A DNA stretch of 45,850 nt from Candidatus Magnetocorallium paracelense (GTDB taxonomy: Bacteria; Nitrospirota; Thermodesulfovibrionia; Thermodesulfovibrionales; Magnetobacteriaceae). The translations under genes and the position numbers were made by a program. Location: positions 1-45,850 of the forward strand of contig JAREWP010000074.1 in the NCBI GenBank assembly GCA_029001845.1, written 5' to 3'. The notes under the pieces were generated by a model. It saw only the letters and a program-made list of their open reading frames with translations. It was not told where the DNA came from and made no database searches. Of this stretch, positions 35,359-44,286 are shown in pieces (within the stretch, counting starts at the first letter, position 1; the number at the start of each line of letters is the position of its first letter).

Positions 35359-36648
35359 ATGAAATCATTTACTGATCTGATATTACTAATAGGCACAAAC
35401 CCTTTACCTGATTATGTGGTGGCCGATTTTTTTTTAAACCATATAAAAAATGACCGAAACCTGCTTAAAAGAATCTGGATGATTCATTCCAAAAAAACAG
35501 AATTTCAGGTAGGAACCTGTGAACAGGCGAAAAGCATTAAGAGGCTGTTAAAAGGAAGGCATACCGAAGTTGATTTCCAAATGGTCGAATTATCCGATGT
35601 GAGCAGCGCGAAAACGATTACCAATGAAATCGTTCATTTTTTGCTTAAAAGCGACCTGTTGTCAGAAAAAAGTAAAGTCCATTTAAATTACACCGGCGGC
35701 ACAAAGGTTATGGGCACTCATGTGTATCGAACGATAGAACAGGATCGTTCTCTGAAAATTGCGGAAAAATCTTACTCCTACTTAGACGGACGACAGTTTC
35801 GACTTGTCAGCGATGACGATACCATCATTGCAGACAATCTGTTGGATAAAGTGAAAATTTCATTTAATGAGCTTATCTCCCTTCACGGCTATGAGAGAAA
35901 AAATAAGGACAGTGATCATGATTACACGGACTCTATAGAGGTTTTTATAAAGTTGATAGATGAGAACCGTTTATGTGAGTACTATGATATAGAGAATAAT
36001 GGATATGATCGGTCGTACTTCTTGAGCACTAAAAAACCTGAAACTCTCGCCGCAAAGAGAGGTGAACTGGATTGTACAATACTTTCTAATTATAAACCTA
36101 ATACTGCTGTCATGGAAGTAATACAGGCAATGGAGGAGAAATACAGGTTATTCGATGCCAATGGAGAGTTCGACATGGAAATTATCTGTAATAAGAGAGA
36201 GTGGGCACCGGTTAAACAAGCCATTAAATTTCTTGATGGTATGTGGCTTGAAGATTACCTTCATTGTGTATTGACAGACCATTTTACAGGTTATGAAGTT
36301 TTGAAAAATTGGGAGATTAAGAGGTCGAGCTATGACTTTGAACTCGATGTCATACTAATCAAGGGATATCAGTTGACAGGCATCTCCTGCACGACCTCAA
36401 CTGTTAAATCGGAATGTAAAAAGAGAGGTTTTGAAATTATCCACAGAACAAAACAGATTGGAGGAGATGAGGCAAGGGCTGTCCTGGCAACAAGAGTAAA
36501 AGAAGATACAAGGAAAAAATTGCAGGACGAACTGGAGCTGGACACCGGGTCCGCCTCTTTCAATATTTTAGTACTCGGTGAAGACGATCTGAAAGCAAGT
36601 GAGTTAACAGATAAAATAGAGGAGTTTCTTTTAAACAAATTTCTGTGA
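35359..36648 (+). CDS. CARF-domain nuclease of the Card1/Can2 (DUF1887) type
   Basis: The N-terminal CARF sensor shows the two hallmark loops, GTNPLPDYV at 12-20 and NYTGGTKVM at 110-118, which bind cyclic oligoadenylate in Card1/Can2. A linker domain (about 165-280) leads to the C-terminal PD-(D/E)XK-like region with FLDGMWLEDYL at 291-301 and FELDVILI at 327-334. In active family members the next strand carries the E-x-K pair; here it reads GISCTTS (341-347), so both are replaced, though Lys350 lies close by. The 429-residue length is normal. It is first in the type III locus, as expected of an ancillary effector triggered by Cas10. Whether it still cleaves nucleic acid is open. Confidence 0.82.
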   Translation: MKSFTDLILLIGTNPLPDYVVADFFLNHIKNDRNLLKRIWMIHSKKTEFQVGTCEQAKSIKRLLKGRHTEVDFQMVELSDVSSAKTITNEIVHFLLKSDLLSEKSKVHLNYTGGTKVMGTHVYRTIEQDRSLKIAEKSYSYLDGRQFRLVSDDDTIIADNLLDKVKISFNELISLHGYERKNKDSDHDYTDSIEVFIKLIDENRLCEYYDIENNGYDRSYFLSTKKPETLAAKRGELDCTILSNYKPNTAVMEVIQAMEEKYRLFDANGEFDMEIICNKREWAPVKQAIKFLDGMWLEDYLHCVLTDHFTGYEVLKNWEIKRSSYDFELDVILIKGYQLTGISCTTSTVKSECKKRGFEIIHRTKQIGGDEARAVLATRVKEDTRKKLQDELELDTGSASFNILVLGEDDLKASELTDKIEEFLLNKFL

Positions 36649-36723
36649 TCGGTGAGATTTAAGGAAATTCCCCCTTAAAAAAGGGAGTTAGGGGTTCATT
36701 CTTCAACCCAACCTGCAAGGAAA

Positions 36724-38232
36724 ATGATGAAATTTTACGGGCTTGTTATAAATGTCGTTTCCATTCAGAAGTACCTCTTTGGCAGTAATAAACTAAAAGA
36801 AAGCCAGGGCGCCTCTTATTTAATAAAGCACATCTATGATGAACCTCTTCAGACAGCGATTGGTGAAATATTTACAGATCCAATCGATTTCCAGGCATGG
36901 AGGGAGAAGCCTTCACAATCTTATATTGCAGCCGGTAAAGTCCCTTTTGAAATCGGTTATAAAGGCGGCGGCAATGCTTTGTTGTTCTTTTCTGATGAAA
37001 AGAAGTTGCAGGAATTTGTCAGCAAGTGGACCACTAAACTTCTGAAAACAGCACCCGGTGTTGTAACTGCCGTGGCCTGTAATTCCATTGATTCCAACCA
37101 TTTTAAAGAATCCATGAAAGAGCTGTTCAAAAAACTAAGGGAGAATAAATACAAACACATTCCGGCTGTGATTATACCCCGTCATGGTATAACTGCCGAG
37201 TGTTCCCATACCGGTTACGCTGTTGAGACATACAACAAAAAAGAGCATGACTATCTCTCAAGCGTTGCAAATGCAACGGTCAATGTGTCGGAAGATGCTT
37301 TAGATAATTTTAGAAGTATTTTCGAAGACATACTTGGCAATGAGTTTACCTTTACCAATAATCTGGAAATGTTGGGGCAGAGTAAAGGCAAGGATAATTT
37401 CATTGCTATTGTTCACATTGACGGCAATGATATGGGATACAGATTCAGCAATGCCCATTCCATAGAATCTCTCAGAACCCTTGTTTTAGAAGTAGAACGT
37501 GCGGCGATAGGAAGTTTCGAAGCCATGCTGGCCGCTATTAAATCTCAAATAGATGCTCTTGGTCTAAAGAAAAATTATGACAAAAAAAAAAGGAGAATAC
37601 TTCCTCTTACCCCCATAATAGTAGGAGGAGACGATATAACCTTTGTATGCGACGGCAGGCTCGGCGTATATCTGGCGAAGCTCTTTATAGACTCTTTCGA
37701 GACTTTTAAGGTAAACGAGAAAGAGCCTCTCTCCGCATGCGCGGGAATAGCAGTTATAAAAACAAAATATCCCTTTTACAGGGGATATATGCTGGCTGAG
37801 GAGTTGTGTAAAAAAGCCAAAGATGTAAGAAGAAGGAAAAAAGATACTGCCTCATGGCTTGATTTCCACATATCCTATGGCGGAATTTCCGGTACGCTAA
37901 AGGAGATAAGGGAGAGTCAATATAATGTGGATCAAGGCAACCTGCTTTACAGACCTTACAAGACAGGGAGCTCCAATGGAGAGGCGCCTTCCCTTGAGCA
38001 GATGATCGAAAGTTCGAGAGAGCTTAAAAAATTTCCAAACACCAGGATAAATGAACTGCGAAGCGTGCTGAGTCAGAATGAGAATGTAAGCAAAATATTC
38101 GTGGATAAATTAAAGGCAAGGGGAGAGAAGCTCCCGGAGGTTCCGGGAATACAACATCATAAAACTCTCTTTCAAGACAGCAGGGCGCCCTACCTGGATA
38201 TGATAGAACTGATGATGTTTACTTTTCCATAA
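36724..38232 (+). CDS. cas10: Short Cas10 (cyclase-type, no HD domain)
   Basis: The 502-residue protein starts directly with the first palm: VVSIQKYLFGSNKLKESQGA at 11-30 is the Cas10/Cmr2 opening motif and GGGNALLFF at 81-89 follows. IVHIDGNDMGYRF at 229-241 belongs to the second palm, with the intact GGDD at 301-304 (codons at 37624-37635), and SACAGIAVIKTKYP near 337-350 is the following conserved block. An HD nuclease domain, which in other Cas10 proteins comes before the first palm, is absent, and no zinc ribbon is visible. It should therefore make cyclic oligoadenylate on target RNA binding but not cut DNA. This fits the neighbouring CARF protein. Confidence 0.88.
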   Translation: MMKFYGLVINVVSIQKYLFGSNKLKESQGASYLIKHIYDEPLQTAIGEIFTDPIDFQAWREKPSQSYIAAGKVPFEIGYKGGGNALLFFSDEKKLQEFVSKWTTKLLKTAPGVVTAVACNSIDSNHFKESMKELFKKLRENKYKHIPAVIIPRHGITAECSHTGYAVETYNKKEHDYLSSVANATVNVSEDALDNFRSIFEDILGNEFTFTNNLEMLGQSKGKDNFIAIVHIDGNDMGYRFSNAHSIESLRTLVLEVERAAIGSFEAMLAAIKSQIDALGLKKNYDKKKRRILPLTPIIVGGDDITFVCDGRLGVYLAKLFIDSFETFKVNEKEPLSACAGIAVIKTKYPFYRGYMLAEELCKKAKDVRRRKKDTASWLDFHISYGGISGTLKEIRESQYNVDQGNLLYRPYKTGSSNGEAPSLEQMIESSRELKKFPNTRINELRSVLSQNENVSKIFVDKLKARGEKLPEVPGIQHHKTLFQDSRAPYLDMIELMMFTFP

Positions 38233-38253
38233 AACCGGATGAATGTCTATGAA

Positions 38254-38660
38254 CCTCCGGGCCACCATAAAGCATGAAAATTATAGACAACGACGCGCGG
38301 GTTCAAGTTTGTAACTTGAATGCATAGGAATTTTCATTTTTTCAATGCGGGTTACGGCGGGTATGACAAATAACAAACCAATCGTAGGGGTTCAAGATTT
38401 TGAACCCCTACAACGGTTGCTATATTGCCACAAGGTGTTTGAACGTCCGCCGAAGGCGCTAAATTTAACCCTGTGTTTCATGCTATGTAGAACGGTTAAT
38501 GAACTACAGGGTTCAGGTTACAAACCTGAACCCGCGCTTTTAGCATGAAAATGTGTTAGCAGACAGTTTCTTAATCTTACTCATAATCTTACTCATACTT
38601 ATGTGAGTGAACAATTTTAGATTAAGAATATGATTAAGATTATGAGTAAGACATTTTAAA
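38254..38660. repeat. Hairpin-rich repeat block between cas10 and cas7
   Basis: Four inverted repeats lie here. TTCAAGTTTGTAACTTGAA is near 38302; GTAGGGGTTCAA (38384-38395) pairs with TTGAACCCCTAC (38400-38411); GGGTTCAGGTT (38509-38519) pairs with AACCTGAACCC (38523-38533); CTTACTCATAATCTTA (38576-38591) pairs with TAAGATTATGAGTAAG (38635-38650). The left border carries an inverted copy of the TTTTCATGCTTT unit and the right border AGCATGAAAATG, so a mobile-element origin is likely. No gene is visible in 38233-38715. Confidence 0.8.
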
Positions 38661-38715
38661 ACGATTTATTTTAGTGCGTTTTAAGTCTATTTTCAGAATA
38701 AAGACAGGCTGAAGA

Positions 38716-39402
38716 ATGAAAACATATACCATACATATTGAACTGAAATCGGACGCATTGATCGGGTCCGGTGAAGGGTTTGGCGCCTTAATAGAGAGCG
38801 ATATTGTGTTTGACGATTTGGGTATTCCCTATATTCCGTCAAAAAGGATAAAGGGATGTTTGAGGGAGGCTGCTTGTGAAATATGCCACATGCTTAAAGA
38901 TTTGGGCATTACCTCTTTTATGGATTTAACGGCGAATCCGAAGGATGAGTCCGATTTTACGATTCTCAACGATACATTTGGTAAACCCGGCCAGGATAAG
39001 CCGACTCCTGTCTACTTCTCTAATCTCACCATCCGGGATTATGAAAAAGAGAGAGAGTGGCTCGAATATCTGTTGCATCAATATCCCTCCATTATTTCAA
39101 GAGAAGGCATCTTGTCCGCCTTTACAGCCCTGAGACAGCAGACAGCCATAGACGAAACCGGTATAGCCAAAGAGCACTCTCTGCGCACGATAAGGGTTAT
39201 TAAAAGGGGATTGACTTTTACCGGTGAAATTACGCTGAAAGAGGATGGAGAGAGAGTAAGGCTTCTGTCACTGGCATGTCTGAATCTTGGAAGTATGGGC
39301 TCAAAAAGACGACGCGGCTTTGGTGAAGTTGAGTGCAGATTTTTTGACGGGACAAAAAATGTCTCCATATTGGATGAACCGGTGGCTGAATGTCGTGTAT
39401 AA
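38716..39402 (+). CDS. Csm3-like Cas7 (type III-D RAMP)
   Basis: A single RAMP fold of 228 residues. It opens with the strand YTIHIELKSDALIGSGEG, followed by Asp29 in LIESDIVFDD, the likely position of the RNA-cleaving aspartate of Csm3. YIPSKRIKGCLREA is the conserved RAMP motif after it, QTAIDETGIAKEHSLRTIRV near 134-153 is the thumb region with typical III-D residues, and NLGSMGSKRRRGFGEVECRF near the end is the glycine-rich loop. It should form the crRNA-binding backbone. Its TAA (39400-39402) overlaps the preferred GTG start of the next gene by 8 bases. Gene order and overlap recall the Cas7-Cas5-Cas11 order of the fused III-Dv protein. Confidence 0.85.
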   Translation: MKTYTIHIELKSDALIGSGEGFGALIESDIVFDDLGIPYIPSKRIKGCLREAACEICHMLKDLGITSFMDLTANPKDESDFTILNDTFGKPGQDKPTPVYFSNLTIRDYEKEREWLEYLLHQYPSIISREGILSAFTALRQQTAIDETGIAKEHSLRTIRVIKRGLTFTGEITLKEDGERVRLLSLACLNLGSMGSKRRRGFGEVECRFFDGTKNVSILDEPVAECRV

Positions 39403-40984
39403 ATTAGGATACCAAATAAAAAACCTCTCTCCTCTAATTATCACAACCAATGTAGGTGACGTCAATATGATAACCACTGTCGAGTATATTCCCGGCAGTT
39501 CCCTGCTGGGCGCCTTTGCTGCCAGGTATATTCCAGGGAATCGTCTTAACGGGCCGGAAGCACATAAAGAGGAGACTTTTAATAACCTCTTTTTATCGAA
39601 TGGTCTGGTATTTACAAACGCATATATCTGCTCTATTGATGAAAAGGGAAAAACCATTGATGAAAAGGAAAAAACCATAAAAAATCTTCCCATACCTCTG
39701 TCCATTCACCATGAAAAAGGTGAGGAGGAGACTTTTTATGATTTGCTCCTCGATTGTGATATCGACGATCGACAAATGGTCATGGCAGGCGGTTTCGGCC
39801 ACTTCAAAGGAGACAATCTGTTTAGGGAACCGGTAAAAAAGAGGATAAATTTTCATCACCGTCGTGATCCTCAAAGAGGTACGAGTGAGGAGGGCGTTAT
39901 TTTTAATTATCGGTGCATAGAGGCGGGCAAGGTATTTGAGGGGAATATTTTGGGAAGTAAAGAGAATTTGGACCGCTTTTTAACTCACTTCGAGAAAGAG
40001 AGTATCCTCTATTTGGGACGTTCGAGAAACTCTCAGTACGGGAAAAGCAGGTTTGAAATTATTTCATCCTCACCGGAAGCGTATTATGGAGAGAGAGACG
40101 CCCAAAACCCGGATAATATCAACGAATATGACAGTGGAAAGTTAACCCTTACTTTACATTCAAATACGATTATTTATAATGATTGCGGATATTCTACAGT
40201 AGATCCCAATGACCTGGAAAGAGTTTTAAAAAGAGATATAACCGGTGATCTCAAAATTACAAAATCTTTTATCAGAACAGGTTTTGTGGAGAGTTTTGTC
40301 TCTGTCTGGAAAATGCGCATGCCTTCGGACAGATGTTTCTTACCGGGTTCATGCTTTATGCTGGAGGGGATTCCGAGAGAAAAGCATCACAGGCTGATTG
40401 AATTACAGAAGTCAGGCATTGGAGAGCGTAGAGGGGAAGGGTTGGGCAGGGTTGTTTTCGGTCTGCAAAACAAAGAGACGCTCAAAGCAGATAAACATAA
40501 AAAGAGAAAGACCGGGAGACCTGTAAGTTCCGAAGCACCTGGTGAGACAAAAAAAATCGTCACAAACCTGAGCAAGGAGCTGATAAAAAGATTTGTAGAG
40601 AAAAAAGCGCTCCTCGATGCTGCGGACTTCGACGTAGAAAAATTACCTTCCAAGTCAACGACGGGAAGAGTTGAAGCCATGGCGAAAACACAGGACAGGG
40701 ATCAATTTCAAAAATCTTTGGAACGACTGAGAAAGACAGCAAAAGACCAATTGGAACATTGCAGAAACAGCTCCCACACGATGTATGAGTTTTTGACGTC
40801 CCACAGAGTGGAGATATCTCAAATTTTAAATGATAAATTCTTTAGTGACACGAAACTCAGGGAATTCAGTAGTGAGGCGGGATATGACCCTGAAAATGAT
40901 ATGGACCTTGAAAGGGAACTCTTTATCCTCTATTATAAGACTTTTTTTGGCGCCTTAAGAAGAGTTTTAAAGATAAACGAATAG
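39395..40984 (+). CDS. csx10: Csx10 (Cas5-like RAMP) with helical Cas11-like C-terminal region
   Basis: From GTG 39395 the 529-residue product starts VYKLGYQIKNLSPLIITTNV, the normal Csx10 opening, followed by VEYIPGSSLLGAFAARY. NFHHRRDPQRGTSEEGVIFN and ILYLGRSRNSQYGKSRFE, then GIGERRGEGLGRVVFG, are the other Csx10 blocks. ATG 39359 would add 12 residues; the ORF is open to 39287. Residues from about 380 on are strongly helical (LSKELIKRFVEKKALLDAAD, LPSKSTTGRVEAM, then FQKSLERLRKTAKDQLEH), and could serve as the small subunit Cas11, absent elsewhere in the locus. Csx10 marks type III-D systems, where it binds the 5' handle of crRNA as Cas5. It is separated by 9 bases from the next RAMP gene. 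Confidence 0.85.
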   Translation: MYKLGYQIKNLSPLIITTNVGDVNMITTVEYIPGSSLLGAFAARYIPGNRLNGPEAHKEETFNNLFLSNGLVFTNAYICSIDEKGKTIDEKEKTIKNLPIPLSIHHEKGEEETFYDLLLDCDIDDRQMVMAGGFGHFKGDNLFREPVKKRINFHHRRDPQRGTSEEGVIFNYRCIEAGKVFEGNILGSKENLDRFLTHFEKESILYLGRSRNSQYGKSRFEIISSSPEAYYGERDAQNPDNINEYDSGKLTLTLHSNTIIYNDCGYSTVDPNDLERVLKRDITGDLKITKSFIRTGFVESFVSVWKMRMPSDRCFLPGSCFMLEGIPREKHHRLIELQKSGIGERRGEGLGRVVFGLQNKETLKADKHKKRKTGRPVSSEAPGETKKIVTNLSKELIKRFVEKKALLDAADFDVEKLPSKSTTGRVEAMAKTQDRDQFQKSLERLRKTAKDQLEHCRNSSHTMYEFLTSHRVEISQILNDKFFSDTKLREFSSEAGYDPENDMDLERELFILYYKTFFGALRRVLKINE

Positions 40985-40993
40985 CGAGACAAT

Positions 40994-42334
40994 ATGGCAA
41001 AAGGCAGACTGCTGTTACAGGGAACGATCGAACTCCTCTCCCCGGCTATTATCGGGTGCGGCGAGAGTAACCGGAGTGATTTGGACATCATATTGGATGA
41101 CCGGGGCAAGCCCTTTATACCTGCCACCTCTTTTATCGGAATGCTCAAACATTTCATCACTCAATACCATGACGATAATGAAGCCAAAACAGAAGCTTTC
41201 TGGGGCTACATAATAGAAAAAAAGGGCATGCAGAGTGCAATCGGTTGTTCCGACCTTTTGTGCGTGGATTTAAGCCCGAAAATTTCCCTTCGAGACGGTA
41301 TAAAGATTTCAAATAAGACCGGCATTGTTAAAAAGGGTGATAAATTCGACTATGAGGTAGTTGAATCCGGTACAAAATTTTGCTTGTCCGTGGATGTTGT
41401 TTTTACAGGTGAGACAAGAGAGTTCTGTGAAAGAATGATCGCCACTATACAGGATATTTTAAAAACAGGGGATATGCATATTGGGGCAAAGAGTAACAGC
41501 GGTTTTGGAAAAATCAGGCTGAAAGATGAAAAGATTTGTCTCTTTGACTTCAGCCAAAAAAACGATGTTCTTCGATGGCTTGGAAGGGACTTTTCAAAGC
41601 CCTGTAATTTAGATCATATAGAGAGAATTCCCCTTGCAACAGAAGAGTTCGTTATTAACGGCTCCTTTGAACTGAAGAACTCACTCCTTGTTCGTTCCTA
41701 CCCTTCCGATCCCGAAATGCCCGATTCCGTACATATTCATTCCGCCGGCAAACCGGTTTTACCGGGCCCGTCACTCAAGGGCGCCATACGTTCACGAGCC
41801 GAAAGGATCGTGAACACACTTGAAGGCGATCCCCAAAAGGGAAAAGCCGATGAAGTCATAAACGATCTTTTCGGTTATGTAAATAAAGATACAAAGAAAA
41901 AGGGAAAGATTGGAATAGATGAGGTGGTTTTGCCGAAATTTATTGCCGAATTACAAACTCGCATTAAAATTGACCGTTTTACCGGCGGGACAGTCGAATC
42001 GGCTCTATTTGAGCCGATGCCTCTTTTTAGCAATTTGAATGAAAAAATTCACAATGTCACGATCACCATAAGAAATTGTAAGGAATATGAAGCAGGTCTC
42101 ATGCTGTTGGTGCTTAAGGATTTATGGACAGGCGATCTCGCTGTGGGCGGTGAAAAAGGCGTGGGGAGAGGTGTCTTTTCCGGTTATCAGGCAACGATTT
42201 TATGTAACAATCATGAGCCTCTGGTACTGGAGAAAGATATTTCCCGGGCTTCCCCGGAAGTGAAAGAAAGGTTGCAGAAGTATGTCGATGCACTGGTCAG
42301 TTATATGAAAGGAGAGCGAGAAAATGCAAAGTGA
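40994..42334 (+). CDS. Two-domain Cas7 fusion (Cas7-2x-like RAMP)
   Basis: Two RAMP domains are joined in one 446-residue chain. Domain 1 has GCGESNRSDLDIILDDRGKP at 21-40, FIPATSFIGML, the thumb RDGIKISNKTGI at 100-111 and the glycine loop GAKSNSGFGKIRL at 164-176. Domain 2 has HIHSAGKPVLPGPSLKGAIR at 247-266, the thumb TRIKIDRFTGGT at 322-333 and GGEKGVGRGVF at 385-395. Asp29 of domain 1 is a candidate for RNA cleavage; domain 2 has Asp244 in PEMPDSVHI. Such double Cas7 subunits (Cas7-2x) are known from the III-Dv complex of Synechocystis. The Csx19 start overlaps its stop by 11 bases, with a GGAG ribosome-binding site upstream. Confidence 0.83.
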   Translation: MAKGRLLLQGTIELLSPAIIGCGESNRSDLDIILDDRGKPFIPATSFIGMLKHFITQYHDDNEAKTEAFWGYIIEKKGMQSAIGCSDLLCVDLSPKISLRDGIKISNKTGIVKKGDKFDYEVVESGTKFCLSVDVVFTGETREFCERMIATIQDILKTGDMHIGAKSNSGFGKIRLKDEKICLFDFSQKNDVLRWLGRDFSKPCNLDHIERIPLATEEFVINGSFELKNSLLVRSYPSDPEMPDSVHIHSAGKPVLPGPSLKGAIRSRAERIVNTLEGDPQKGKADEVINDLFGYVNKDTKKKGKIGIDEVVLPKFIAELQTRIKIDRFTGGTVESALFEPMPLFSNLNEKIHNVTITIRNCKEYEAGLMLLVLKDLWTGDLAVGGEKGVGRGVFSGYQATILCNNHEPLVLEKDISRASPEVKERLQKYVDALVSYMKGERENAK

Positions 42335-42923
42335 TTGTCTGCAATTGAAAAGTGTAAAAACAGAGAGCAGAACGCTTTCCCTTGTAAATCGAATAGAAGA
42401 GGAGATAGAAAACAATTTTGACCATGCCTCTATTGTGGCCTACAGAGACAATGGCGTTTGGGTCGGTTTTTTTAAGAATCACAGGATCCGTTTTTATGAT
42501 AACAGCAGCATTGATTTAAAATATATTCGAAAACTCCGCGTATTTAACGATAGCAGAGAACTTCTTTGTTGGCGAGCTTCCGATTATCCGGAAGGCCTCA
42601 GAGGAAGAATTCGTATCGATGAACAGGGCGGAACGGAACAGGTTATCGATGCTTATCAGATGCTGATTGGAACAAGAGAAGACAAAGCCCGCCACAATGC
42701 TCAGGCAGTCGGTTTCAAGAAAATCACAGAAGATAGAGGCGGCGAGCTGATATTGCCTTTCCCGGATTTGGAAGTGGATGCAATGAAGAGGGTTTTTATT
42801 AAAACAAGAAACTATATCGGCTATAATGAGCTGAGTCAGGCCGGCTATATAGATTGCCGATTTAAGGGATTCTTTACCGGAGATGGCAGTTTGGAGAATA
42901 TGGAGGCGCTCTCTTATGGGTAA
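42324..42923 (+). CDS. csx19: Csx19 (type III-D accessory subunit)
   Basis: LKYIRKLRVFNDSRELLCWR at 65-84 is the key block of the Csx19 family (TIGR03984), followed by LRGRIRID at 92-99 and EQVIDAYQMLIGT at 105-117. KTRNYIGYNELSQAGYIDCRF near 160-180 is shared by related proteins (18 of these residues quoted as landmark: TRNYIGYNELSQAGYIDC). Csx19 is found almost only in III-D systems and in the III-Dv structure belongs to the effector complex. The 199-residue length is at the long end. It starts inside the preceding gene and its own TAA overlaps the next start as ATGGGTAA, with GGAGG at 42902-42906 as ribosome-binding site. This makes coupled translation likely. Confidence 0.82.
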   Translation: MQSDCLQLKSVKTESRTLSLVNRIEEEIENNFDHASIVAYRDNGVWVGFFKNHRIRFYDNSSIDLKYIRKLRVFNDSRELLCWRASDYPEGLRGRIRIDEQGGTEQVIDAYQMLIGTREDKARHNAQAVGFKKITEDRGGELILPFPDLEVDAMKRVFIKTRNYIGYNELSQAGYIDCRFKGFFTGDGSLENMEALSYG

Positions 42924-44286
42924 GAAAAGGAAAAATAGAAATAGAGAAGGACATGGGAGAAGTGTAGACTTTCAGAGCGGACTTAAACTCATAGCTGAAA
43001 GGGAAGGGCTCTCAGTTACCTCACACAAACAAGAAGTAAAACAGTCAACACCATGTAAAGAGCATGTGAAAAACATCGTTCCAGGAAGGGATGCAACTGC
43101 GCCATACAACTTTATTCCTTTAAACACATCTGTCGTCGAAATGGAAGCCGCACCCTCTTTCGATGTTTATCATAGGAACAAATATACCGGTCGTATCGAA
43201 ATAGAGATTGAGACAAAAACGCCTTTGTATATTCGAGATACATTAACGGAAGAGCAGATAAGGGAAAAGGAAGAACTTGAAAACAGGGGCAAAAAGTACA
43301 TAAATCCCGATTTTTATTCACCTGGCGGAAAGATTATGATACCCGGCAGTTCTATAAGGGGAATGGTAAGGACTCTTGTGGAGATTGTAGGCTTTGGGAA
43401 CTTTGGTTTTTTTGAAAAAGATAGAAAATATCACTATCGTTCATTTGCAGATAAATCGCTGGATTTAAGAGATAAATATGTTGAGAGAATGCTTACCGAT
43501 GATCCGAAGAAAGGTTATACACAAAAAGTTAAAGCCGGGTATGTAGTGCATGAAGGTGGAAATTTTTTTATAAAACCCGCCAAAGAGATGAATGGCTGCC
43601 TGTTCTTTCGTGTAGAGGAAGACTTGGTAATTAAAAAAAGAGTGTTAACAGAGCCTATGAATATAAAAAGGAGCTTTGAAGATGGAAAAGCTAAATACTA
43701 TGGCAATAATAGATATCGTATGGGTTTTAAAAGAGTCAGATTTACTTATGAACCCCCTAAAAAACATTCCAATCATTCAAGACCCTTGTATTACGCTAAT
43801 GTAATCGATATCTGTAATATGGATCAGACAATCCACGGTTCAGTCGAAGGTGCTTTGGTTCACAGTGGTTGGATGCGTGGTTCACGACCAAGAGGAAAGC
43901 ATCTACATTGGGTTGTCGGGCCGCCGTTGGACATAAAAAAGGAATTCCTTCCAGGTGTAATAGAAGATTATAAGAATGACAAAAACAGACATGAAGAGGC
44001 GGATTTATTGTTTTATTTTAAGGAAAATGCAAAAGCTGAAGTTCCGTGTTTTTATATTGAAGAGGACGGGAGGATTGTATCATTTGGACATACAGGTATA
44101 TTTCGACTTGCTTATGATCGCAAATTGAATGATTTTTTACCTCAATCCATTCAGTACAATACAAATATCGATTTGGCGGAGTCCATCTTCGGAAATGAGA
44201 CTTCATTTGCAGGTCGTCTCTTTTTTGAAGATAGTGTTTTGCAGGGAAATCAAAATGAAGCTATCATGGAAGAGGAGATTCCTTAA
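42916..44286 (+). CDS. TIGR03986-like RAMP, N-terminal part (zero frame)
   Basis: After a basic, probably disordered N-terminus (residues 1-60) the domain starts with APYNFIPLNTSVVEME at about 62-77, the signature opening of TIGR03986 RAMP proteins. YTGRIEIEIETKTPLYIRD, IMIPGSSIRGMVRTLVE and FGNFGFFEKD follow, and HSGWMRGSRPRGKHLHWVVG lies further on. The frame ends at SFAGRLFFEDS... EEEIP and TAA at 44284-44286, in the middle of the family: the expected continuation ILSTPKPTTFQHYL is present one frame over (44286 on). The intact protein would have 739 residues. In III-Dv complexes the comparable protein is Cas7-insertion. Both parts keep their family motifs, so the break is recent, recoded, or reflects two genes. 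Confidence 0.83.
   Translation: MGKKRKNRNREGHGRSVDFQSGLKLIAEREGLSVTSHKQEVKQSTPCKEHVKNIVPGRDATAPYNFIPLNTSVVEMEAAPSFDVYHRNKYTGRIEIEIETKTPLYIRDTLTEEQIREKEELENRGKKYINPDFYSPGGKIMIPGSSIRGMVRTLVEIVGFGNFGFFEKDRKYHYRSFADKSLDLRDKYVERMLTDDPKKGYTQKVKAGYVVHEGGNFFIKPAKEMNGCLFFRVEEDLVIKKRVLTEPMNIKRSFEDGKAKYYGNNRYRMGFKRVRFTYEPPKKHSNHSRPLYYANVIDICNMDQTIHGSVEGALVHSGWMRGSRPRGKHLHWVVGPPLDIKKEFLPGVIEDYKNDKNRHEEADLLFYFKENAKAEVPCFYIEEDGRIVSFGHTGIFRLAYDRKLNDFLPQSIQYNTNIDLAESIFGNETSFAGRLFFEDSVLQGNQNEAIMEEEIP

Noticed and set aside
38345-38548. 67-codon frame between cas10 and cas7
   Set aside because: It consists of hairpin repeats read in one frame and has no ribosome-binding site.
39287-39394. Longer N-terminus for Csx10
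   Set aside because: The extra residues lie wholly inside the Cas7 gene in another frame and do not look like the family; GTG 39395 gives the normal Csx10 opening.
42883-42915. Upstream in-frame ATG for the TIGR03986-like gene
   Set aside because: ATG 42916 has GGAGG at the right distance and overlaps the Csx19 stop by 8 bases; the upstream start has neither and lies fully inside csx19.
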